From positions 1-64,000 of the forward strand of contig CAVBMG010000002.1 in the NCBI GenBank assembly GCA_963596435.1: 64,000 nt of DNA, written 5' to 3'. This stretch comes from COE1 sp963596435. GTDB lineage: Bacteria > Bacillota > Clostridia > Lachnospirales > Lachnospiraceae. A model generated the notes under the pieces. That model saw only the letters and a list, made by a program, of their open reading frames with translations. It did no database searches and had not been told where the DNA came from. The translations under genes were made by a program, and so were the position numbers. Positions 9,361 to 18,130 of the stretch are shown here, piece by piece (position 1 is the first letter of the stretch; each line of letters opens with the position of its first letter).

Positions 9361-9393
9361 CGGGAAGCCAAGATAAATAATGGCTTCCCGTTT
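9361..9393 (+). terminator. Rho-independent terminator after GH27
   Basis: A perfect 10-bp stem, CGGGAAGCCA (9361-9370) with TGGCTTCCCG (9381-9390), encloses a 10-base loop and is followed by TTT. Confidence 0.85.
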
Positions 9394-9450
9394 CTATGTC
9401 TGCAAAAAGCAGAAACTAAAAAACTGTTATAAACCATTGGTCATTTCGTC

Positions 9451-9507
9451 TTGCAACTATTTTGATAAAGAAATATACTTATATTACAATATTAGTAATG
9501 TAATAAT
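9451..9507 (+). promoter_or_regulatory. Promoter and ATTAC/GTAAT operator of the AlbA-domain gene
   Basis: TTGCAA (9451-9456), a 17-base spacer and TATACT (9474-9479) form a promoter. Around the expected start point lies a cluster of ATTAC (9483-9487), GTAAT (9495-9499) and GTAAT (9500-9504), with inverted arms. This is a plausible autoregulatory operator for the downstream winged-helix protein. Confidence 0.5.
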
Positions 9508-9529
9508 ATGATTGACAGGAGGTATTGCT

Positions 9530-10972
9530 ATGGCAGAAGATCAACTGTTTTCCGGTGAATCAAAAAATGTAGAGTATAAAGTAACGGTACCGGATAAAAG
9601 CGAGAAATATATGAAAACGGTGGTAGCTTTTGCCAATGGCAGAGGTGGCAGAATCGTATTTGGAGTTGATGATAAAACGTTAGAAATTGTAGGAATAGAT
9701 ACGGATAATATTTATAAAACCATGGATGCTATTACCAATGCAATTTCTGATGCCTGTGAGCCGACACTCAGACCAGATGTAGCTTTGCAGACGGTTAAAG
9801 ATAAGACAGTTATTGTTGTAGAAATATTTCCTGGTGCACAGCGCCCATATTATATAAAGTCGCAGGGAATGATAGAGGGGACTTATGTTCGTGTATCCGG
9901 TACGACTAGACATGTCGAGGGATATATGTTAAAGGAACTGATTCTGGAAGGTCAGAATCGTTATTTTGACTGTGAGATATGTCAGGATATGCAGGTAAGC
10001 GACAGTGAGATTGAGAAACTTTGTAAAAGAATGAAAGAAACCGCCATAAAAAATACATGGCAGGATAGTGAGAAAGTAAAGATTAAAGATGTGACAAAGA
10101 ATATTCTGATTTCGTGGGGCGTATTAAAAGAAGAGGAAGGAAAAGTATATCCGACCAATGCATATGCATTGTTGACGGGACAGATGCCACAGCAGCCTGT
10201 GATTCAATGTGGAATTTTCAAGGGAACAAATAGAACACATTTTGTAGACAGGCGTGAATTTGAAGGCTCTATTCAGGAGCAGATGGAAGCAGCATATCAG
10301 TATGTGCTTGAAAAAATCAATATGGGGATGACGATAAGAGGCATGTATAGACAGGATGTATATGAACTTCCAACGGATAGTATTCGTGAGCTGATTGCAA
10401 ATGCAGTAGCTCATCGCAGCTATCTGGAGCCGGGGAATATACAGGTTGCATTGTTTGATGATCGATTGGAAATAACTTCTCCGGGAATGCTTTTAAATAA
10501 TGTTACAATTTCAAAAATGATGGAAGGATATTCAAAACCAAGAAATCCCGCAATTGCGCGGGCTTTTGCCTATATGAAGATTATTGAAAAATGGGGAACA
10601 GGAATCCCCAGATTATTTGGCAATTGTGAGGAATATGGTTTGCCCAAGCCGGAATTGATTGATTTTGATGGTGATTTCAGAGTGAATATGTATCGAAGAA
10701 AAGATACTAACACAGAAACTGACAGAAAACCTAACACTGACACAGAAACTAATATTAAAATTAACACAGAAATGCTGTATACAGATACAGAAACAGCAGA
10801 TAGAATAATAGCAATTATGAAAAAGCACCCTGCTATTACAGTAAAGAAAATTGCGCAACAGTTGAATCTGTCTGTTGGTGGAGTTCGCTATCATGTAAAT
10901 AAAATGAAGAAAGACGGTTTACTGGAACATATTGGTTCATCAAAAAAGGGAACATGGCTTATAAAAAACTAG
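9530..10972 (+). CDS. AlbA_2/HATPase_c_4 putative transcriptional regulator
   Basis: The 480-residue protein has three parts. First is an AlbA_2 (Schlafen-type) N-terminal domain (about residues 10-130, with ESKNVEYK and FANGRGGRIVFGVDD). Second is a RecG-like HATPase_c_4 region (about 270-385, with ELIANAVAHR and WGTGIPRL). Third is a C-terminal winged helix (about 420-480, VKKIAQQLNLSVGGVRYHV). A polar Thr/Asn/Asp/Glu-rich linker with NTET/DTET repeats (about 388-415) joins the last two. I chose ATG 9530 because of AGGAGGT 8 bases upstream. Such proteins are annotated as putative DNA-binding or helicase-like regulators, and the true role is unknown. It sits alone, convergent with the AraC gene. 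Confidence 0.82.
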   Translation: MAEDQLFSGESKNVEYKVTVPDKSEKYMKTVVAFANGRGGRIVFGVDDKTLEIVGIDTDNIYKTMDAITNAISDACEPTLRPDVALQTVKDKTVIVVEIFPGAQRPYYIKSQGMIEGTYVRVSGTTRHVEGYMLKELILEGQNRYFDCEICQDMQVSDSEIEKLCKRMKETAIKNTWQDSEKVKIKDVTKNILISWGVLKEEEGKVYPTNAYALLTGQMPQQPVIQCGIFKGTNRTHFVDRREFEGSIQEQMEAAYQYVLEKINMGMTIRGMYRQDVYELPTDSIRELIANAVAHRSYLEPGNIQVALFDDRLEITSPGMLLNNVTISKMMEGYSKPRNPAIARAFAYMKIIEKWGTGIPRLFGNCEEYGLPKPELIDFDGDFRVNMYRRKDTNTETDRKPNTDTETNIKINTEMLYTDTETADRIIAIMKKHPAITVKKIAQQLNLSVGGVRYHVNKMKKDGLLEHIGSSKKGTWLIKN

Positions 10973-10981
10973 AACTTGGTT

Positions 10982-11836
10982 TTATTCATGATACAGCATT
11001 CTTCCGGCAAAGGCATTGCGGTACTCTGTAGGGGTCAGTCCGGTAAAATTGCGATAAGCTCTGGAGAAGTTATGATTATCGGAGAATCCTAACTCTCTGG
11101 CAATTTCCGTTATTGGCTTATTAGAGTCTGTGAGCATGAAATTAGCGGCATCCATTTTGCGGCTCAGAATGAACTGTTTTAAGGGGATGCCGGTGATCTC
11201 GGCGAACAGATGCGACAGATATTTCTCGTTATAACCGAAATGTGCCGCAATATCCGATATTTTCAGGTTAGTTGTGATATTACGCTGGATATAGTCGATA
11301 ATATCTGAGTGAATCTGCTTCTGGACCGGAGTTCTCGAACCGGTAGGAGTATTCAGGCAGAGCTGTCCATACAGTTCCATAAGTACACTTGTAGACATGG
11401 AATCGAGAGTGAGTGCAGGGTATTTATTTTTTACCTCATCCTGTAGTTGCTTCATAAGTACCACAACCTTTTCCAGCTTGGGAATGGTTCCGGTCTGCGG
11501 TAGGGTAAAGAAATCCTCAGGAGCTGATACCGTGTCAGGGGACTGTTCAATTGGATAGTCGCCTGATACAGAGAAATGAAGCCAATAAAAGGATGAGTAG
11601 GCACTCTTAAATCCCTGTCTCCAGGAATTACAGGGAGGAAGAAGCAGATATTCACCCTGTTTCACTGTAAAGTTGTCACCATGATAACTTAGATACAGTG
11701 TCCCTTCGGTCATGACGAATAATTCATATTCGCCGAGATAGAAATGCTCATGCTTCCAGTCAGCATTGGGAGCCTTGAATTTTCCTGTTAATACATAATG
11801 ATATATCTGTTTGGCTGGTAAATTTAATATTCTCAT
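10982..11836 (-). CDS. AraC-family transcriptional regulator of the sugar importer
   Basis: The 284-residue regulator has an N-terminal cupin sensor (about residues 15-150) and a C-terminal AraC helix-turn-helix pair (about 185-280, with ELGFSDNHNFSRAYRNFTGLTP-type signature). I placed the start at 11836 (MRILNLPAK) because TTGAGG lies 6 bases upstream; a longer start at 11881 has none. It is divergent from a CUT1 ABC operon. Its intergenic region and the GH127 promoter share TTACAAAAYGACACC and ACACCTTTTCAA motifs. It therefore probably activates both importer and GH127. It ends 9 bases from the convergent AlbA-domain gene. Confidence 0.9.
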   Translation of the reverse strand: MRILNLPAKQIYHYVLTGKFKAPNADWKHEHFYLGEYELFVMTEGTLYLSYHGDNFTVKQGEYLLLPPCNSWRQGFKSAYSSFYWLHFSVSGDYPIEQSPDTVSAPEDFFTLPQTGTIPKLEKVVVLMKQLQDEVKNKYPALTLDSMSTSVLMELYGQLCLNTPTGSRTPVQKQIHSDIIDYIQRNITTNLKISDIAAHFGYNEKYLSHLFAEITGIPLKQFILSRKMDAANFMLTDSNKPITEIARELGFSDNHNFSRAYRNFTGLTPTEYRNAFAGRMLYHE

Positions 11837-11871
11837 ATGAAACCTCAATTGGTGTTGTTTTTCTTGGTTGG

Positions 11872-12151
11872 AAAACGACACTTTTTATTTTGCCTTTTAT
11901 TAAAATGTTTTAGGATCATTCCAAATGGTGTACACATTATACAATAAAAAAACTAAAAAGTAAATAAAAGTATACAAAAGTATCAACTGGTTTGAAAAGG
12001 TGTAAAAAGGTTAGAACATATAAGTTTCAAAAAGAAAGATATTACAAAATGACACCTTTTCGAGAAGTGTGATATTTACGTTCTGACAAATTAGGTTTAT
12101 CTTGTGTTATGAAAACAAATGAAAAGTTTCACAATCAAATGAAATGTTTCA
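11872..12151 (+). promoter_or_regulatory. AraC / ABC-importer divergent control region
   Basis: This AT-rich 387-base gap contains AAAACGACAC (11872-11881), TTGAAAAGGTGT (11992-12003) and TTACAAAATGACACC (12042-12056), all related to elements before GH127. A promoter CTGACA-N18-TTATGA is at 12083-12112. Downstream of it are two 13-bp direct repeats, ATGAAAAGTTTCA (12119-12131) and ATGAAATGTTTCA (12139-12151), spaced 20 bases, a second possible operator. A longer spurious reading frame overlapping this leader was ignored. Confidence 0.5.
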
Positions 12152-12223
12152 GAAAAATATTAAACAATATGTACAAAACCGCGGTTCATGTAATAAACAC
12201 CAAACAGGAAAGAGAGGGTCAAT

Positions 12224-13909
12224 ATGAAAAAGAAGGTATTATCTGTATTACTTGCAGTGACAATGACAGCATCTGTGTTAGGGGGATGCGGAAGCAGCAA
12301 CAGCAGTCAGACAACAACTGACAGCACAGCATCTGCCAAAACAGAAAGTGAAACATCTGGGACAGAAACAACAGGGGAAAAGGTGAAGCTGAAAGCACTT
12401 ATCATTTCTCATCCGTTGACTAAGGATGTTACAGATATGAAATGGTTACAGGAAATAGAGGAGCAGGCAAATGTAGAGATCGAATGGGAACAGATCAGGG
12501 CAGACTGGGAAACAGTAAAATCTACTAGATTTGCAGCTGGCGATATTCCTGATCTGCTTTTCAATGCAACAGTGGATTCTGACTATACAAAATACAATGG
12601 TCTGTTCATGGATCTGACACCGTATATCAGTGAAGAGACAACACCTAATATCAATGCAATGTTTACGGAAGAGCCGGATACGAAAGTGCTTGCAACGACT
12701 CTGGAGGGTAAAATATATGGAGTTCCCAAATTCCAGGGTAAATGGCCAAGCACAAATACAGTTATGTTTATCAACCAGACCTGGTTGGACAATCTGGGAT
12801 TAGAAGTACCTACTACATATACAGAGTTTAAAGAAGTACTTACAGCCTTCAAGGAGCAGGATGCAAACGGAAACGGTGATCCTAATGATGAGATTCCATT
12901 AGATTATAATGCTTATGGCGGTAACAATGCATGGTTCAACAGTGCTTATTCATTAACAAACCTGATCGGCTCACTGGGAATCCAGTTGACTGACTGGGGT
13001 ACAGATGCTTATTTTGCAGAAGACAGTCAGGTGAAGAACTATGCAGTAGATGAAAGATATAAATTATTCATGAAATATATTGCTGATCTGTATGCAGATG
13101 GGCTGATCAATCAGAATGCATTAACGAATGACTATTCTGCATTCCAGTCATTATCAAGAGGTAATGAGAATGGGGATGCCATAGTAGGATGTGTATTTGG
13201 ATGGGAAGAGACAGATAAATTCGGACCAACACTGTATACACAGTACACTCCTGTTCCGGCTTTGGAATATGATCTGGATGGAGCAGCAGGAACCTATGAC
13301 ACAAGATGGAGAAATGACTACACAGGCTTAAATATGGCAGGTAACAGAGTTTGTATGAGTGCGAAATGCAGCAATCCGGAAGCAGCCATGAAATTTATCG
13401 ATCTGTTCTATGATTCAGCAGTCAGTGTGCAGGGATTGTTTGGTGGCATCACAGATGGCTGTGTAGAACAGACCGGTGATAACAGCTTCAAGGTACTTGA
13501 TCCGCTTGATCCTGATACAGATCCCGGAACATGGAAATGGACCAGCACAATGGCAGACAATGCGCCTATGTACATCAGAAGAAGCACAGAAATTGAAATG
13601 GCACAGGATATGACCTTTGCACTTGAAGAGAGAAAGATCTATGATGCTGTCATTGCCAAGGCTGGTAAATCAGATACTTATCCGCAGATGTTCATGAAGT
13701 ATACAGAAGAAGACCAGAACACAATGGCACTGACACAGGCAAATATCAACAATATTATTGATAATCAGTGGTCATTATGGATGACAGGAGAGCAGGATAT
13801 TGATGCAACCTGGGATTCTTATGTACAGAGTGTATATGATGCAGGCTTACAGCAGGTTCTGGATATCCGTCAGGCAGCATTTGATGAATATTTAAAGAGC
13901 GTAGAATAA
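12224..13909 (+). CDS. CUT1 ABC importer substrate-binding lipoprotein
   Basis: The 561-residue protein is exported and lipid-anchored. The signal peptide ends in VLGGCGSSN, with lipobox Cys at about residue 23, followed by a Ser/Thr/Glu-rich linker. The rest is an extracellular solute-binding fold of family 1, of the large LplA/YtcQ-type class that captures oligosaccharides. GAGAGGGTC precedes ATG 12224. Two permeases follow directly, but no ATPase is encoded, so a shared MsmX-type ATPase elsewhere must power it. Nearby GH127 and GH27 suggest an arabinose- or galactose-containing ligand. Confidence 0.92.
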   Translation: MKKKVLSVLLAVTMTASVLGGCGSSNSSQTTTDSTASAKTESETSGTETTGEKVKLKALIISHPLTKDVTDMKWLQEIEEQANVEIEWEQIRADWETVKSTRFAAGDIPDLLFNATVDSDYTKYNGLFMDLTPYISEETTPNINAMFTEEPDTKVLATTLEGKIYGVPKFQGKWPSTNTVMFINQTWLDNLGLEVPTTYTEFKEVLTAFKEQDANGNGDPNDEIPLDYNAYGGNNAWFNSAYSLTNLIGSLGIQLTDWGTDAYFAEDSQVKNYAVDERYKLFMKYIADLYADGLINQNALTNDYSAFQSLSRGNENGDAIVGCVFGWEETDKFGPTLYTQYTPVPALEYDLDGAAGTYDTRWRNDYTGLNMAGNRVCMSAKCSNPEAAMKFIDLFYDSAVSVQGLFGGITDGCVEQTGDNSFKVLDPLDPDTDPGTWKWTSTMADNAPMYIRRSTEIEMAQDMTFALEERKIYDAVIAKAGKSDTYPQMFMKYTEEDQNTMALTQANINNIIDNQWSLWMTGEQDIDATWDSYVQSVYDAGLQQVLDIRQAAFDEYLKSVE

Positions 13910-13978
13910 ATACGGGGATATAGTTATACAACATGCGGAGAGGCACAGGCTTCTCCACAATTGGAAAGGGTTATGAGA

Positions 13979-14902
13979 ATGAAACGATTTCTTTCAGGAG
14001 CAAAAAGATATTGGGAACATAATTGGCAGCTGTGGATCATGCTGCTGCCGGCAATGGTATATATATTTATCTTCTGTTATGTACCAATGTATGGTGTCCA
14101 GCTTGCTTTCCGCGAGTATGATTTTTCGGCAGGAATTACCGGAGGCAAATGGGTTGGCTTAAAGTATTTCAGACAGTATTTTGAAAGCCCTATGTTTATG
14201 ACAACTTTGAGAAATACATTTGTAATTGCCTTTACAAGTATTGTTGTTGGTTTTCCAGCACCGATTATTCTGGCGATGATCATTAACCAGATCAGAAATA
14301 AAAAATGGAAAAAGACAGTACAGACAACAGTATACATACCATATTTTATTTCTGTTGTGGTTATGGTATCCATGATCAATATTATGTTTGCAAATGAAAG
14401 CGGCGTGGTTGGTAATTTCTTAAAGGCAATCCATCTGGTTTCCAGGGATACCAATATATTAGGCAAAGAATCGGCATTTGTTCCATTGTATGTTCTCACT
14501 GGCGTATGGCAGACTTTTGGATGGAACAGTATCATTTTTATCGCAGCACTTTCTTCTGTAGATACGCAGTTATATGATGCCTGCAAAATAGATGGTGCGA
14601 ACAGATGGCAGACTATGTGGAATATTGATTTCCCTGCAATCCTGCCTACGATCATGATTATTCTCATTATGAATATGGGTAATATACTGAATGTTTCCTT
14701 TGACAAGATATTTTTAATGCAGAACAGTCTGAATCTTGGTGCATCTCAGGTTATTTCTACCTATGTGTACACGGTTGGCATTAAGTCCTCTCAGTTCTCT
14801 TTTGGTGCGGCAGTAGGTTTGTTCAATACAGTTGTTAATTTCATCTTTTTATTACTCACGAACTATCTGTCCAAGAGAGCGACAGGAACAGGACTGATGT
14901 AG
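13979..14902 (+). CDS. CUT1 ABC sugar permease (LplB type)
   Basis: The 307-residue inner-membrane permease has about six helices and the BPD_transp_1 EAA-like loop (DACKIDGANRWQTMWNIDFPAI). It matches the LplB/YtcP-partner class that works with large substrate-binding lipoproteins. I chose ATG 13979 (MKRFLSGAK) because GGAAAGGG lies 8 bases upstream; ATG 13973 would leave only 2 bases. It lies 69 bases after the binding protein and 13 before the second permease. Confidence 0.92.
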   Translation: MKRFLSGAKRYWEHNWQLWIMLLPAMVYIFIFCYVPMYGVQLAFREYDFSAGITGGKWVGLKYFRQYFESPMFMTTLRNTFVIAFTSIVVGFPAPIILAMIINQIRNKKWKKTVQTTVYIPYFISVVVMVSMINIMFANESGVVGNFLKAIHLVSRDTNILGKESAFVPLYVLTGVWQTFGWNSIIFIAALSSVDTQLYDACKIDGANRWQTMWNIDFPAILPTIMIILIMNMGNILNVSFDKIFLMQNSLNLGASQVISTYVYTVGIKSSQFSFGAAVGLFNTVVNFIFLLLTNYLSKRATGTGLM

Positions 14903-14915
14903 GGAGGACAGATAT

Positions 14916-15806
14916 ATGGATAAGGAAAGAACCGGTAATATTCCGGATAAAATATTTGGAGCGTCTGTTATTATTTTAAGTATATTGATATTTGTTATTG
15001 TCGCATATCCGTTGTGGTTCATTGTGATAGCATCCATCAGTAATTCCAATCTGGTTAATCTGGGACAGGTCACTTTTTTACCAAAGGATATCAGATTCTA
15101 TGGCTATCAGCAGATTCTGGAGGATTCACGTATCTGGAAAGGCTATGCCAATACGATATTATATGTGGTGGCAGGAACAGCCTTGAATATGGTAGTGACT
15201 ATGCCGGCAGCATATGCATTGTCCAGATGTAACTTTAAAGCCAGAAATGCCGTAATGTTATATTTTGTATTTACAATGTTTTTCTCAGGTGGTCTGGTGC
15301 CCTTATACATGACAGTAAGCTCCTTGCATTTGATATCGACCAAAACGATTCTGATTATTTTTATTGCTGTGAATACATATAATCTCATCATTGCCAGGAC
15401 TTTTATCCAGAATTCCATACCGGAGGATCTGTATGAGGCGGCAGTATTGGATGGCTGTTCACACTTTACCTATTTTATAAAGGTCGTATTGCCATTATCC
15501 AAAGCAGTAAACTCCGTATTGATCCTGTATTATGCGGTATATCACTGGAATGATTATTTCAATGCACTGATATTTAACAGTAAGTCGGAAAATGCACCAC
15601 TTCAGATCGTACTTCGTGAGATATTGCTGTTGAATCAGGCATTTGCAAGCGGTAATGGAGGTGTACAGGGTGGATATGGTCAGTCTTCAGCAGATCAGGT
15701 CAAATATGCCGTGATTATCGTATCTACCGTTCCTATCTTGTGTGTATATCCGTTTATACAGAAATATTTTGAAAAAGGCGTTATGATAGGCGCTGTAAAA
15801 GGCTGA
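14916..15806 (+). CDS. CUT1 ABC sugar permease (YtcP type)
   Basis: The 296-residue permease is the second membrane subunit of the importer. It has about six helices, and the EAA-like coupling loop reads LYEAAVLDGCSHFTYFIKVVLP. It ends in the family-typical KYFEKGVMIGAVKG. GGGAGG precedes ATG 14916. A terminator follows directly after the stop codon, closing the three-gene operon. No ATPase or glycosidase is included. Confidence 0.93.
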   Translation: MDKERTGNIPDKIFGASVIILSILIFVIVAYPLWFIVIASISNSNLVNLGQVTFLPKDIRFYGYQQILEDSRIWKGYANTILYVVAGTALNMVVTMPAAYALSRCNFKARNAVMLYFVFTMFFSGGLVPLYMTVSSLHLISTKTILIIFIAVNTYNLIIARTFIQNSIPEDLYEAAVLDGCSHFTYFIKVVLPLSKAVNSVLILYYAVYHWNDYFNALIFNSKSENAPLQIVLREILLLNQAFASGNGGVQGGYGQSSADQVKYAVIIVSTVPILCVYPFIQKYFEKGVMIGAVKG

Positions 15807-15812
15807 TAAAAA

Positions 15813-15842
15813 TTGGAGTAGAGGTTTAATCCCCTACTCCAA
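15813..15842. terminator. Bidirectional terminator between the importer and the queuosine operon
   Basis: TTGGAGTAGAGG (15813-15824) and CCCCTACTCCAA (15831-15842) pair with one mismatch around a 6-base loop. A run of Ts follows on the plus strand after a few bases. The 3' arm overlaps the last codons of the radical SAM gene. Confidence 0.7.
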
Positions 15843-16515
15843 AATCTGTTTTTTCATATAATACTTCAACGGTCGGATCATCCAGCAGAGCAGCATATTT
15901 GTCCATGAACCATGTGACTAACTGCTCATCCCGTTTCACATCGGTACTGTTATTTGTGAAAATATTAACAGTGCCCAGTTTAAAGTATTTTTTTAACATA
16001 GCGATATCGTAATCAATCATTTCTTTTGTCTGTCCTTGCATACCGACCAGCAGACAGGGCGAGTCAAAATAGCGGCTGACTTCCTCAGGAGAGGTGAAGT
16101 CGGCATGCTTGTTCAGATAATTCTCACGAAAATCATTGTCAAAAGTCTCTACGCCAATCTTATAAGTAATGGGAATCCCCATAAAATCACGCATTTCCTG
16201 CAAACGGCTGCGGTAGCACCAGTGTGCTTCAAAGAACAGACGTCTGATACCCTTTGCATGTATGATATCACGAATCAGCGTTAATGTCTCTTTTGGAATT
16301 TCAAAACAGCTGCCGGAGTTGATGACTTCAAGAATACCAAATTCTCCTGTTACATGAGACAGGATTTCTGCGTTAAGAGCTGTCATTTCAGCTTCATTTC
16401 GTGAGTTGTCCAGTGTATAGTCACAGAAGCGGCATTTGCCCCAGAAGCAGGGAAAACCCTGCAGCAGGACAATTTCGCGCTGATTTTTATTTGTAATACG
16501 ATTATACCGTTCCAT
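15826..16515 (-). CDS. queL: Radical SAM queuine lyase (QueL-like)
   Basis: The 229-residue protein has a [4Fe-4S] cluster motif at Cys23, Cys28 and Cys31 (GFPCFWGKCRFCDY) near the N-terminus, then a compact radical SAM barrel. Note the C-x4-C-x2-C spacing instead of the usual C-x3-C-x2-C. Gene order matches the characterised Clostridioides difficile salvage route, in which a radical SAM enzyme converts queuine to preQ1, next to an ECF substrate-binding component and a nucleosidase. I chose start 16515 (MERYNRITN), with AAAGGA 10 bases upstream. It overlaps the preceding gene by 14 bases. Function is assigned mostly by context. Confidence 0.72.
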   Translation of the reverse strand: MERYNRITNKNQREIVLLQGFPCFWGKCRFCDYTLDNSRNEAEMTALNAEILSHVTGEFGILEVINSGSCFEIPKETLTLIRDIIHAKGIRRLFFEAHWCYRSRLQEMRDFMGIPITYKIGVETFDNDFRENYLNKHADFTSPEEVSRYFDSPCLLVGMQGQTKEMIDYDIAMLKKYFKLGTVNIFTNNSTDVKRDEQLVTWFMDKYAALLDDPTVEVLYEKTDFGVGD

Positions 16516-17092
16516 TGGTTGTCTGTCCTTTCCAGATTGAATTCTTGACAGAAGAGGGGATAGCAGCCATGACAGCAACGGTCAGCATAAGAGACAGAAC
16601 ACGGTCTGCATAATCAGTAAGAGCCTGTACAATACATACACTGGTAGTCATACTAAGCCCTGTGTGGGAGAGAAGCTGTACCAGAATCGTAGAACCGGAG
16701 GAAGTAATGCCTCCAAAGACAACAGCAGTAATGGTGGAGCTGACAACTGTTCCAGGTATGGAGATCAGTGCGGCAGCAGGAATCAGCTGCAACTTGCGAG
16801 GCTGCATCTTACGAAATACGATACCTGTAAGAATGCCGGTAATAAGCTGTACGGGGATATAATAAAGTGCATAGATATCACTGGTAAAGCCACTGACAAG
16901 CCCACTGACCAGTCCGGGAAGCATGCCGCAGATGGAACCTAGCAGGGCAGCCGCAAGCATCGTTCCGATACTGTCCAGATAAATAGGCAGTCGCAGGGAA
17001 AGGGCGATAAAGCCTCCCACCAGATTCAGTGCGGCAGCCAGAGCCAGGAAGCAGACAGCAGTAGTAGTAAGTTTTATTTTATTGTTTTTCAT
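16502..17092 (-). CDS. qrtT: ECF transporter S component for queuosine precursors (QrtT-like)
   Basis: The 196-residue protein has five to six membrane helices and the ECF substrate-binding signature LRLPIYLDSIGTMLAAALLG near residues 32-52. It captures a vitamin-like ligand and docks to a shared EcfAAT module, which is encoded elsewhere. It lies between the nucleosidase (16 bases upstream) and the radical SAM gene (14-base overlap), behind a preQ1 riboswitch. The ligand is therefore most probably queuine or queuosine. A GAAAGG site lies about 11 bases before ATG 17092. Confidence 0.78.
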   Translation of the reverse strand: MKNNKIKLTTTAVCFLALAAALNLVGGFIALSLRLPIYLDSIGTMLAAALLGSICGMLPGLVSGLVSGFTSDIYALYYIPVQLITGILTGIVFRKMQPRKLQLIPAAALISIPGTVVSSTITAVVFGGITSSGSTILVQLLSHTGLSMTTSVCIVQALTDYADRVLSLMLTVAVMAAIPSSVKNSIWKGQTTNGTV

Positions 17093-17107
17093 GATGTTTC
17101 ATACCTT

Positions 17108-18088
17108 TCAATTTGTTTTGAGAATTCTTTCAATTTCAGTTACGGGTGCATTTATAACTCTTTGAAGGAAGAACTTCATGAAACCATAAGCATCTGTCTG
17201 TGTCAGAATATAGCTGTTATCAGGTTTATTCCAGAAGTGGTAAGTATCTACTAACGTTTGTCCGATGGAAATACCCTGTGTTTCTACAGTTGTGTAGGAA
17301 GCAAATCCCTGACACAGATTTTGGTCAATAAAATAAGCGACAGCCAAAGGATCATTGATGACACAGCCAATGATTCCTTCCTGTTTCCAGTGAAAATCCA
17401 GATAGAATTTCGTGATATGGGTAATGCGTTCACCCATGACTGGATTGGCATAACGCATATATTGCAGAATATCCGGGGTCAGAACAATCTGACGGGTAAC
17501 ATCCAGACCTATCATATGCAGCAGTTTGCCTTCCATGGAAGAGAAAGCTTCATATACAATATGGGCTGCATCAGGGTCACACCAGTAATTATATTCAGCA
17601 ACAGGCGAACAGTTGCCATGACTCTTGTAATTGCCGCCCATGCTGACCATTTCCTCAATCTGTGCAAAAGCCTCTGGTGATGTCTGATAGAGGCGCGCCA
17701 GATTGGTCAGAGGACCAAGGGCAATAACAGATACATGTGATGTGTGCAGCAGGGTATCACGCAGGAAACCGACTGCATCTGTATGTGGTCTGATATCTGT
17801 AATAGTGGGATAGTTGGATTCACCCAGTCCATCATCACCATGGGTATCCATGGCATCCACATAGTTGCGGACAAGTGGCAAGGGCTCACCAAGATACACG
17901 GGAATGTCCTTACGGTTCATCCAGTCCAGAACCTTCAGCGCATTTTCGGCGCCTTTTTCTACAGGGACATTTCCAGAGACAACTGTGATTCCAAGAACAT
18001 CCAGTTCAGGGGATGATAACGCCAGCATGAGCGCCAGGGTATCATCAATGCCCGGATCACAGTCAATAATGACTTTTTTCGCATTCAT
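17108..18088 (-). CDS. queK: Queuosine-type nucleoside hydrolase (QueK-like)
   Basis: The 326-residue protein belongs to the inosine-uridine nucleoside N-ribohydrolase family. The Ca2+-binding Asp cluster is intact at Asp11, Asp15 and Asp16 in IIDCDPGIDD, and the C-terminal His/Asp region is present (INDPLAVAYFID). It would cleave a ribonucleoside to ribose and base. With a preQ1 riboswitch in its leader and QrtT- and QueL-like genes behind it, it is most likely the queuosine-cleaving member. AAAGGAGATT lies just before ATG 18088. It is first in a three-gene operon. Confidence 0.8.
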   Translation of the reverse strand: MNAKKVIIDCDPGIDDTLALMLALSSPELDVLGITVVSGNVPVEKGAENALKVLDWMNRKDIPVYLGEPLPLVRNYVDAMDTHGDDGLGESNYPTITDIRPHTDAVGFLRDTLLHTSHVSVIALGPLTNLARLYQTSPEAFAQIEEMVSMGGNYKSHGNCSPVAEYNYWCDPDAAHIVYEAFSSMEGKLLHMIGLDVTRQIVLTPDILQYMRYANPVMGERITHITKFYLDFHWKQEGIIGCVINDPLAVAYFIDQNLCQGFASYTTVETQGISIGQTLVDTYHFWNKPDNSYILTQTDAYGFMKFFLQRVINAPVTEIERILKTN

Positions 18089-18130
18089 TCTCCAATCTCC
18101 TTTAAATTGATTTGATGTGTAATAGAGATA

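Noticed and set aside
12119..12151. Catabolite-repression (cre) sites
   Set aside because: The repeats lack the central CG of cre sites and are two bases shorter.
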